DNA from: Cristatella mucedo
Lineage: Eukaryota > Bryozoa > Phylactolaemata > Cristatellidae
Length of the DNA: 64,000 nt
Direction: 5' to 3'
NCBI GenBank assembly: GCA_009760855.2
Contig: WPIO01000033.1
Span: forward strand, 1,528,501-1,592,500
Of this stretch, positions 35,780-47,400 are shown in pieces. The notes beneath the pieces were generated by a model. That model worked only from the letters and a program-made list of their open reading frames with translations. It did no database searches and was not told the origin of the DNA. Each line of letters begins with the position of its first letter. Within the stretch, counting starts at the first letter, position 1. A program made the translations under genes and the position numbers.

Positions 35780-35940
35780 CTAGCTGATTAAACTGCCTCT
35801 TTTTGTATAGCGACAGAAGAGCCTTTACGGCTATCATCCTGCTTGCAGTGGCGATAAAGGATTGCCCACCGCAGGAATCGAACCCACGACCTCAGGGTCT
35901 AGTTCGTGAAAGCAACCGCCTTACCTAGTGTGCCATCATA
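35780..35940 (-). mobile_element. SINE-1 copy, head truncated
   Basis: B box, body and taatcagctag end are present in reverse. The tRNA-like head stops at tatgatggcacac, without the usual gtgagccg. Confidence 0.75.
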
Positions 35941-36054
35941 ATGTGCCATGCTAATCCATGCTGACACTGTGCATGCTTCCACTAACCATACTTGCATGCT
36001 GATCCTGTGCATGTCACCCATAACCATGTTATTTGTGTTGTTTATTGATCATGC

Positions 36055-36160
36055 TTTCATTAACCATTTGATCGTACTTCCTTTGCAGCAAAAGTGAAGT
36101 GCCTAGAAAGAGATTAAGTTCTCTGCGGTGGCTATATCAAATGTAATATTATTATTATAT
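36055..36160 (+). mobile_element. LINE-A tail fragment
   Basis: ttgcagcaaaagtgaagtgc, then ctagaaagagattaagttct and an ATT run. It ends 360 bases before EGF-like exon 1. Confidence 0.6.
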
Positions 36161-36517
36161 TTTAATTTTATAATCTAGCTGGCACTAAGTAACGGTGCAC
36201 ATGCTCTTGCACAGTGTTTCACTGAAGGCAGTGCCATGGGTTAGGCTCTATTGTAGAATCAAATGGCATATGCCTACTGTTTCAGGGGTACTGCTCACAC
36301 ATCCGTCCACTACTTTGGCACAGGACACACTTTCATCAGAGCTTGTGTATCTATTTTGGTGAAAGTGTTATTGTAACTGCTATTTCCATTATTACATTTA
36401 GAGTCTTATGGGTAGCCTCACATTGATAAATGCACAGGCAAAACAGGGTCAACATTAGCTAATTATTTTTGTAGGAGAATATGAGCAATTTATTCATTAT
36501 TGCCATTTATTTAACAG

Positions 36518-36640
36518 GTAGAATTAATAATACTTGTTTGAGTGCATCAGAATGTCAAGACTTTGGCTTGGTCTGCATAAATCAACGATGCACGTGTTCA
36601 GTGGGATATATCTTTGATGTTTCTAGTAGCACTTGCAAAG
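36518..36640 (+). CDS. EGF-like module exon 1
   Basis: Acceptor ttaacag and donor AAAG|gtaagg bound the exon. Cysteine spacing is 5-6-4-1-12 (NTCLSASECQDF to STCKG). It is the first module found; earlier exons may exist in the repeat-rich DNA upstream. Confidence 0.8.
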
Positions 36641-38386
36641 GTAAGGACTGGCATGATTGAATTGCACAGCACCAGCTCCACAGTCAAATCTGCCTATTTT
36701 CAGCTTCATAATATTGCTAAAATTTGGGCTTGTTTAGATAAGGATACCACATGTTGGCCCATGCAGTCTTGACATCCCGTCTCGACTTCTGCAACTCACT
36801 GCTTACTGGCCTACCAGCATGTGCGATCAGGCGATTGCAGCTGGTGCAAAACTGCGCAGCTAGGCTTGTCTGTCGTGAGCGTTGCAGTTGCCACATTACT
36901 CCACTTCTCGCCGACCTGCACTGGCTACCAGTCAAGCAATGGATTTACTTCAAGGTTTTGTCACTCACTTTTAGGTCACTTTATTCTTTGGCTCCAGCCT
37001 ATCTCTCAGATATACTCCCTCATCAGGCCAATCATCGTACCACCTGCTTTTCGGAATCCAAAAGTCTACAAATACCTCGTACAAACGTCAAATCCTTTGG
37101 AGACCGTGCATTTAGTTCGTATGCTCCTAAAGCCTGGAACTCCCTCCCGACCTGCGTCAGAACATCCCCTGACCTGACCACATTTAAAAGGAACTTAAAA
37201 ACACCTATTTAGGACAGCATTTAGTGGGTCCCTGTGATTCGTCCTTGATGTGCTTATGCGTGCTGACACTGTACATGCTGCCACTAACCATATTTGCATG
37301 CTGACACTGTGCATGTCACCCCTAACCATATTATTCATTTTGTTTGTTTTTCAAGCATGATTTTTCTTACCATTCAATTGCATTTCCCTTTGCAGCAAAT
37401 GTAAAGCGCCTAGAGAAAGATTGAGTTCTCTGAGGGCGCTTTATCAGGTGCATTATTATTTATTATTAGCATTAAAATAATGCCTCATCTTGGATAGTTT
37501 TCAAGGTTTACAAAGAGCCAACTGTAAACTGGAATTTTAGTCAAATGAATTCGAAATGATTTACATTTGCTAATGCCTTGTGGTTACTATTTAATTTCTG
37601 CTACTTGGATGCAACCAAAAACATTGACAGCAAATTCTGTGGGCTTTGTAGGAACCCTTGAGAGGAATAAACTGATGGAAGCGGCTGGTTAAGAGTTCTC
37701 TTCTTATATAAAATTGTGGTTAAACAATTACTGTGCGACCACTACTATGACTTAGATATGAAAGAAGATGCACCAACTGTATGCAGCTTCAGGCAGTTAC
37801 TTCTGTGTCTTAATACATCTTTCGATACCAGCATGATCCGTACAAAAACAGGTTGGCCGGGCTGAGTGTATTTACCACGCCAAGTAAAAGTGCAAATCCT
37901 AAGAACCAGTAAAACACTATGCAAATTCAGTGCATACGTAGAAGATTAGGAGATTGGCAGTGATCAAGTAGAAGATTGTCATAATGAACTGATTCTTCCA
38001 CTAAATTTGTTGTAGGTTGCCTCGTTTTCAGAAGAAGTGAGGAAAGAATTAAGTGTGCTTTCTTTGCCATTTCCGAGAGGTGTAGTTGTGGTAAATGACA
38101 GTAAACAGGTCGTAAGAGCTAAGGGAAGTTACAAGAAATTCTTTAAATTAGGACTGACATTTTTGAGGGGCTATAACTTGACTTTGGCCGAACCGGTTAA
38201 TCACAGCAGGTGCTGTACATCTTCCACCCGAATGAAGGAGGGCTTCAGCCTGGCTGCCCTCCTCCAATTCTATGCTCCTGCAATAGCATTTAAACAATTT
38301 CTATCTTTTACAAAGGTTTCAATTTTCTAAATCTGTTGTCTCCATTTACAGCCGATAATATTAATATTGGTGTGTGTGAGTATGCT

Positions 38387-38422
<36 letters not shown>

Positions 38423-41400
38423 TGTTTGTTGTGTGTGTTTGTGTGTGTGTGTGTGTGTGTTTGCATGTGCATGAACTCTCGTATGTGCACGTGTGCTGTT
38501 GACAAATATTATAATGGCATCGTACAAGTTAAATAGAACGATACTCCAGACCTTATAGCTGGCCAGCATTCACTGCATCTGTGGATACCTAGGAGTAATA
38601 GGCTATTATAAAAAAGCAGATCAACGTTTGTAATAGCAATTAAGACATACTTAGACCTGCTGTAAACCCTCCAGATAAATGGCCACTCTGGGTTATCAGC
38701 AACATTGTTCTGTGTAACAGATTACTAGTGTATTAATTCTCATCCGAGTACTATCAAGCCAGGTGCAAATTAGGAATACTATCGTTCAAATATTAAGAGA
38801 TATATTTCATGAATTTCCACTCAAGCATATACTCAAGTTCAGTAATTTAGCTGATGGCCAAAAGCAAATCATGATTCTCCATATCTAGCAGGGGAAGCCA
38901 GATGTCGGTGTTGCAAAACGAGCATCGTTGTATGATGTGTGCTATGGCACAGAGTTATGTTTTATCACAAGCCTGCATTGTGAACATCAGCTTTTTTTGC
39001 TGTTTTTAAATTGATTTACTGTATGAATAACAGCAGTCACAGAGGCTGTAATGTAATGTGATAGCTGTTGCATCTCTCTGCCTTATATACCCACGACAAG
39101 TGGAAGATATATCACTTGCTGATAGACCATTAACTGCCGAGATTTCCAAAATTACTTCTTTCTATTTTCAGCACAATATGGCTCCCCGTGTACTTCAAAT
39201 GCACATTGCTTCGATGTTTACACAAGTTGTAATGCTTTGAGGAGGCAGTGCGAATGCAGCAGTGGTTACCGACTAGACAGCCCCACTCGCCTTTGCAAAG
39301 GTCTGTTGCTAGCGCTTGCAGAATCAAAATTCTTGATCATTCACAATTTCTTTTTTGGTGCTACAGGGATTTGTGTTTTGCGCAGTGGTAGGGTCATGGA
39401 GTGTTGATAATTTTTTAGATTCCTCAAAAGAAACTACAAAAACCTCAAAAAACTGCCCCAGCATCCTTTCGTGGTTGTAGAGTGGGTTGCATAATGCTTA
39501 TTGTGGAAATGGCAGCTGTATCGCAGTTAGAATGTGTAGTGAATCTTGATTGCCCGGGTCAATAGAAGCTATATCATGAAAACACCCTCGCGTTGTGCTA
39601 TGAAACTTCTTTTACGTTTTCTCCTGAGACTGCTTGGACAACATGTATCACCAGCCATGTGAAGTGCGAGCGAGTTTCACCATTCACAGCCGGGGAGGAC
39701 GGCACTACTGAGATTATTGCTACATCCATATAACATAATTTTGAACTTGTGCCTGTATGACTATTATTTTTTAGCTGAACACGGAACGAGCTGTGCGACA
39801 GACGATGAATGCATTGATGCACATAATGTATGTGATGACCGCAAATTTGGAAGGACTTACAAATGCATCTGTGGACCTCTGCACATATTCATCAATGGTA
39901 GATGCAACGGTAAGTCGGAAATGCTGCCTCTTAGCTGTGCATAGAGTAGCACAGTAACTCAGGATCTTAGTAGTTATGCTTCAGTGTGCTGCTATCAGAT
40001 TGGCACTCTACGATTTGATGAGATGGCTTGGGTTTAGGCACAAGGTGTCAGTAGTGACATTACAGTATATCTTCTAAGCTATTGCTAACGGTAGTTGTTT
40101 GTAAAGCTATTGCGAATGTCATAACGATGGTTGTCAAACATCTGTAGTTAACTGCATGATGATTGTTAGCTGCATCGGGTGACTGAGCTGAGCTAGGTGC
40201 AAATTAATCATTGAGCCTCGAGCAGATATTTTTTAGATGCATTTGTCCATGTACTGCTGATGTCATAGAAATAGCATACCTACAGTAAAGCACTGTCAAA
40301 ATTGTGGTTATGTGCAGTTATTTATGACAATGCCTCTTGAGAGTCAATACAAAACATTCTTTGCTCACTTCTTCTGAAAGCATGGCAACCTACAACAAAT
40401 TTAGTGGAAGAATCAGTTCATTATGACAATCTTCCACTTATGCATCGAGTAAATGCAGTGTCCCACTGGTTCTTTAGACTGTAACTTTTACTGTGCATTC
40501 TCAGTAAACTCAGCTTGGTCAATACTGTTTCGTAGGACTTGAACTGGCATTGAAAGAGATATTACAATTCGGCAGTATCTGCATGATGCTAAGTACTGTT
40601 GGTGCATTGTTGTGCACATATCAGTTATTGTGGTGATTGAAAGACATTAATCAAACCGAAATTTCATATAAGAAGAGAACATGACCCTTTCCAACAGTCT
40701 ATTCTTCCCTAGTGTGCCTACGAAGCCCACTTAACTGTTCGTGTTTGTCCTTGCTTCCAAGTCAGTAGCCGAAAGAAGTCATAACCAATGGGAATTATTT
40801 AGCAAATCTAAACCAATTCCAATTCAGTTTGCTAAATTTTCTCATAGCAGTTTGCTCTTTGTAAGCCTTGTATGATTCTCTCCCACCGTAAGTCATGTGA
40901 TTATGCCAAGCAGGTCTTTGTGAAACCACAGGAGTTTTCAAGAAGAATTATTGCCTGACACCCAGGCAAAACAAGTTGTTACCTGGACCCGTTGGCGGAT
41001 GTCTGCTGACACAATGCTGCTAATCAGCAGTTTTTCAGAAGCAGTTTGTCCAAACCGAAAGTCTGAAACTAGCTTTCGGCTTCTGTCACCACTTGCATTA
41101 ATAATAACGGTAATAATAAATTTATATAGCACACTCAGAGGAGTTAACCTCTTTCTAGGCATTTACATATGCTGAAAAGGAAGCATTGTTGAGTGGTTAG
41201 TGGTGGCTTGATCCATGTCAACAAGAATAACATGGTTAGAGATGAAATTTTCAAGGTAACCGTATATTGACTTTGTATCAAATAAATATACATTATTATT
41301 TTAAATGCCTTAAGAGAATTTAAATCTGTATTCAGGTGCTTTACATATCATCTAAGTCTCAGCGCCATGCAGCTTTACCTATGGCCTAGCAAACATGTCT

Positions 41401-44400
41401 GTTTTGTTCCTGTGAGTTGTTGCATGCACGTCTACATAATTCGATGCATGTTACAAGCCAAGGGTCTTACTAAACCAGCAGTCCAGTGATTGGTCTTTTG
41501 GCAAAGTTGTCCAAGCAGGATAACTTGCTTTTAATTAAATCTTCAGTTATCGCTTCTCTTATAGCAAGTTGGGAGGCAAAGAAGAGAGATTTTGTTTTGT
41601 AATGGTGCTGTACAAGAGAATCAGTATTGTTATTATGGTTATTATACTAAACCATTTCAATTGATTAGGGGTGTTGGCCGGAAGAGGGAGTGTATTTTTT
41701 GGTATGGTAACATCATCACCATTGCTTGAGCCGTGCATTATAACTATCATGTCCCAGATAATAGCGTATGTCTTGATTGCATCATTCTCCTACTATAGGT
41801 GGTGTATACAATTAGTGTGCTAACAACAACTATGCTCATGTCCAAATGAAAGATCTGGTTGCTTAAGAGTCTGAGGCTGACATTGAACTACTCAGCATAT
41901 CTGCCTGAAGTAGAGCTTCTGTGAAGAGATGACATTAACTTCCGAACTGCTTTGGACACTCCCAATGGGGGCCCTTGATGCTATTGAGTTATTGCTACCA
42001 AGCAGTTATGAAATATAGACTCCTAAATAGTATGGTTAGAAAACCCGATTGATATTCAGAAGATTTTCATGATGCTTTGCACAATATATGATATGCCTTG
42101 TACAATAGGAATAAGGTTGTGGGAAAGCACTTGCTCAGAAGTAAAGTTTTATTAGTCACACTTCATAAACAAGGCTTAAAATTGAGTATACTTTGGTGAA
42201 TTGATTAAGATGTTTACCTTAAGGGTGAGGATCTAAGGTATTTCAATTACTGAGACCAGTTAGATTTGTGGAAAGCTGTACAGTGTTGTGCTGGCTAACA
42301 GCCATTAGATCTTAATCTTTGCCTAATTTCCCCAGTGAAATTTGGATCTATGAATATTTCATGCAGAATGCACTTCTCTCTAAAAAGCATTAACATAAGT
42401 CAAAAGATGGCTGAGCTGTAGAGCTGTAGAAAAAAATGAGAATTTTAGACACGAAACTACCTTTAATCTCAGAGCATGATCGTGCCCCTTCTGCATCTAG
42501 CAATTATCGTCTTGTAATCAGCTGCTAAGCAATGTCACCTAAAGCAGCATGTGCAATGCTTGCACTCTTACCCACTATGTGATTCTGACTTTCTGTTTAG
42601 AATGGCACCTTGACGACAGTATTTCACTCGATATAGTGTAAGTTCAAAATTGAAAATGTCAGATTAGGTTCGTAAGCCTTTCATGTACGAAGCCTTAAAG
42701 GTACTTTTTCTGTAATCCATTAAAGCCTTAGCATTTTTGATAAATATAGTTCAAGTAAAGCTGTGCCTGCCATTTGGTATTGTATCCCATACCTTTTGTT
42801 AACCGATGTATTAAAGTGGTCACTGCAAGGCTAGCTATATAGGGAGAACAAAACATACGTGTACAGCAGAGAGCTGGTGTGATGTAAACTACTGTTCTAC
42901 TAAACTTGGTGAGCTCAAAATAACCTCGATGGCTTGTGTAACATCTAGAGGAGATTAGTGTAGCTTCACCAAACAATCGCTTGTCATGTCATTGGAAATA
43001 GAAGACTTTAAGAAGACATCTGAGCCAACAGAACCGAGTCCAGCAGCCGTCTCACGACTACTGTACCTCGGGTTGAAAACCACCACTTTGCAAGACAAAA
43101 AGTCTGAATGGTGGGATGCCAAGCACTTGGTGTACCCCCATGGCAGCTGGCCTTTTGGAGCCAATCCACCAACTTACAAAGGTCAAAAGATGCCGAATAG
43201 CAAGGTGCTTGCACTTAACGATGCAGGTCGTGGGCTTGCATCGTACAGCACTTCAATGGGTGCTGCGAATGGAGTTGCCCGCTGCCAAAGCTGCTTCGCT
43301 GCTTTAGAAAGGAGACTATGAACTCAGCCAATTGTTGCTTTTCTAAAATGGCAAAAGGGACAGGCTCGCACTAGAGCTGGCTGGTTGGGGGCAAGGTCGT
43401 AGTCAGCCCGTCGACAGTGCAGCTACATTGACACATTTCAAGCTATCCCTCTGCATTTGCAATATTTATGTTTGCTATGGATGTTTGATACATGGATTTT
43501 TGTAAAAGTAGTGTCAAAACGAATTCAAAGACAAGGTATATGGTTTTACTTACTGTTTGCTCTCTCCTATGCCACCACTCAAATTCTAGTATCGGTTAGC
43601 GACCAGTTCTAGAAACTTTCTGGAGGCTACCAAATGGTGGCATGTTTGACTTTAGTCATGTGTATATAAGTTGAAACTTTATTTAAAAAATGCAGAACGA
43701 CCGAAGCCTGCACGGGGACTGATATTGTTTGATATTTTATTGAAATTTTTACCACGAGTAAGGAATGATCTTTGGTTTTTCCATCCATGCGGTACCAATT
43801 GAGTTGTCAAGTTTGTCATGTCTTTAAGTGAGCACTTTCTCGATTGGGTCAGCTTCCATTGTAATACCTAAATGCACAAGCATGTTTCTAATGCAAATTT
43901 GGTGCAGGTATTGGTCCTAGTGTTGCTGAAAAAATAGAATCCTTAGGACTCGAATTTATGAATCCCCAATATGCTGCTTACAGCAAAGTATGGTGGACAG
44001 TGTAGCAATAATCCCGACTGCATAGAAGGCAACAACATATGTAATAATGGTCGATGTGATTGTTCAGCTAGATTCCGATTCGATCCTGCGAGCAAACTCT
44101 GCAAAGGTTAGTGAGTTCATGCATTTTTCGTGCTTGCCACTGCATATCTCATGATCTTGGTACGTTCGTGGCATGTGAACACGACAAAGCAGCCGTTACT
44201 GTGCATCACTGTGTATCAGATCTGGCGAGCTGCTATCATCTGGAGTGGCAAAAAAGGGCTATCAGCCAAAAGCCATCCTGACATAGCTACCTTCTTGCTG
44301 ACTATAATATAATAAAAATAATGCAAGCTGATTTAACAGCCTCTTTTGTACAGCAACAGAAGAACCTTAAAGGCTGTGACCACCAATTGCAGCAGCTATA

Positions 44401-47400
44401 AAGGATCGCCCACCGCAGGACTGGAACCCACGAGTCCGGGGGACCGAAGTCGTGAAAAGCAACCACCTACCAAGTGAGCCATCACGGCTCTAATAATATA
44501 TTTGTATAGCACCCTGAGAGAATTAATCTCTTTTAGGCACTTTACATAGGCTGTAAAGGAAGCACGATTATATGCTTAGTAATAGCATGCACAATGTCTA
44601 CAATAATAACATGATTAGAGGTGACATGCACAAAGTCATCTTGAAAATATGGTGAGTTGCAGCATGCATAGTGTCAGCACTCATATGCAGACAAAGGACA
44701 AATCACAAGGACCCAGCCAATGCTATGAAAAAAGGTGCATCTTTAGCTTATTTTAAATGTCAAGTCAGGGGATGGAGTGGTGTCAGTCGGTATTGAGCTC
44801 TATGCTTTGCATCACATGCGAACTAAAGGAAGGGTCTCCAAAGGATTTGAGGTTCGTGCGAGATGTAGCTAAACGATTTGATTCAGAAAAGTGGGTGGTA
44901 CGATGCTTAGTTTGGTGGGGGAGTACTTCTGATAAGTAGGCTGGAGCCAGATAATGACTGGACGTAAAAAGTGAGTGACAGAACCTGGAAGTCTATATGC
45001 TGCTTGATTGGGAGCTAGTGCGTGTCAGCAAGAATTGGTGTGATGTGGCAACTTTGCTGCTCATGTCAGATAAGCCTAGCTGAATAGTTTTGCACCAAAC
45101 TGTAAACGCCTGGTTGCACATGCCGGTACACAAGCAAGCAGTGAGTTGCAGAAATCCAGACGAGATGTCACAAATGCATGAACCAATTTATATTTAGTAT
45201 CCCTTTCTAAGCAAGCCCAAATTTAAGCAGTGTCATTTAGCATGTCACCCCTAACCATGTTATTCATGTTGTTTATCAAGCATGATATTACTCGCCATTC
45301 GATCGCAGTTCCCATTGCAGCAAATGTGAAGCGCCTAGAAAGAGATTGAGTTCTCTGAGGGCGCTTTATCAAGTGTATTATATTTATATTAGCTTAAGGT
45401 AGGCATACTTTACTGTGGAGCTAATGTGGTCGTTTAATGAAAGGTCACTTTGGAACATGAAACTAGATTTCGTGCAGATTCAAAAGGAGATATGCTGGCA
45501 GAGCCAATTGTCGTTTTGATTCGCACAGCAGAGAGCCAGCCGATGCCCGACACCGACAGTTTATTACCACGCACGGAGCCGAAGAGCGCACGGCTCTCTT
45601 CGGCCCTTACTCTCACTCCACTCTCCTCGACCCTGGCTGTCCCTTGGCCGATCCCGATGGTGAATCCACCATCTGTTCACCAACAGGTTATCGGCCTGTG
45701 TCAACGTTTCATTAGAAGCTGACCACAGCTGTGCACAGGCCCCTTTCGGGGATGCTCCCACCAGCTGTCGAGGAAAGGAGCAGTACCAGCCCGGATGCAA
45801 TCGAACTACACCAATTTTGATCATTAGCCTTTCCAATTTCTGAATCACACTTGGTTTTCCCATAGCTAGTAAGTTGGTTTTGTCGTCATTTAGTAGGAGA
45901 AAGTTTGCTGCCGTCCATGTGTAGATGTCGTCAATACATGCAGCAAGGGTGTGTAGAGAAGTCGACTTGCTGGAGGATTATCTGCTAAGCGACATGCACA
46001 AGAGTTGAGAAAAACACTAGCTTGCAATGATAGTGTACCAGGGAAAGTTGTCTCTCACACTTCTCCTGAAAGTAAAAACATAGGAACAGTTGTTGCAAGT
46101 GATCCAGAGAGGCTCAGGAAGACACTACTGACTCCGGGATAGAGAGACGGCAGCAAATCTGCATGAAGCAACTGCCAGGAAATTCCACAAATGAGACCAT
46201 GCCGGCTAATATGAGACACTGCTGCCACCAGTTGGAGCCCCAATAGCATGCCACTGGCAAGCCTCCATCACCTAAGGGCTAAACTAAATAACTAAATCTT
46301 TAATAAATAATTATGTTTCTACAATTTGTCTAACTGAAGGCTGCTGCCAGTCGTGAGGCAAACGGGACCATGCTGCTGTTTTCTGCCAAAGGAATAACTT
46401 AAAGTAGTTTTTTTTAGTGGCAAAGAATATGCAGTTGAGCTCAACTGACTGCATCGCTTCGGTTTGGAGCTTGAGAGAGATAAACACGGTCTGCTGTGAA
46501 CGGCCTTTCCTGCTAACAGTTGGCTAAGCTTCATGCTGCTCAAAAGCACTCGTTAAGCTGTGGTGCCGAGATATCCCATTTACGAGTAAAGCAACCGAGA
46601 TGTTTGTATCCCGCTTTACAAGGATGCATACACGTTGCTTAGTGCTTTCTGTTTTCTTCAGGCGAGCTCGGTGCACCCTGTTCTGGAGATACATTCTGTA
46701 TCACAGCTAACTCCCAGTGCTCTGATGGAACTCGTCAATGCGTGTGCAAGAGAGGATACCAACAGGACAGCGATCAATGCAAAGGTAAGGGAACTCTCTC
46801 TTGCTTCTCCACCAGCCAATGTTTACATGATATGATGATGTGAGCCCCGGTGACTTCCGGACCAGACAGAGGCTGCGCTTTCTTGTAGCCCAGATTAATA
46901 CGATGTGTGCCAGCCATGTGGATTGTATCGATGCGCACACGCACTGTGACATTGGCAACACTTACAGATGTGCTTGCCAACCCTACTATCGATATGATGG
47001 CGTGCGATGCAGGCGTAAGTAAACGTGCCGAGTGAGCCGTGCTGCCACGTGGCAGACTACTTGCCCAAAAAAGTGCCTTCATAGAAAAGCCCATGCTTTG
47101 TCATCTCCAGGGGCTGAAATGCACCGTGCTTGATTCCTGTGTGCATGACTTGGTCTATAGGCTTTAGTTTTATTTTCATCTCTATCTATTCTATTCTGTT
47201 ATTCTATCTATATATCTATTCATCTCTTTCTATCTATATTTTTCAGGTAGTTAAGACTCTTTTCTTGTTAGAGGCAGTGTATAAGTGACTAATGGTTTTT
47301 GTTTTAGCCAAATATGGTGGTCATTGTACGATCACTGCAGACTGTATTGAGCCTTACAATGCATGCTCTACCCACGGACAGCAGAGACTATGTCGGTGTG

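Larger units (their letters stand above)
31579..36517. other. Region between ZNF207 and the first EGF-like exon
   Basis: It should contain the ZNF207 promoter and perhaps the 5' exons of the EGF gene. I see LINE and SINE copies, one unassigned - strand ORF, decayed LINE-A sequence at 33230-33440 and 34310-34450, and no signal-peptide exon. The stretch 33440-33960 shows nothing. Confidence 0.45.

Noticed and set aside
38327-38569. Thr-His-rich and Val-Cys-rich ORFs
   Set aside because: They are translations of a TG microsatellite on both strands.
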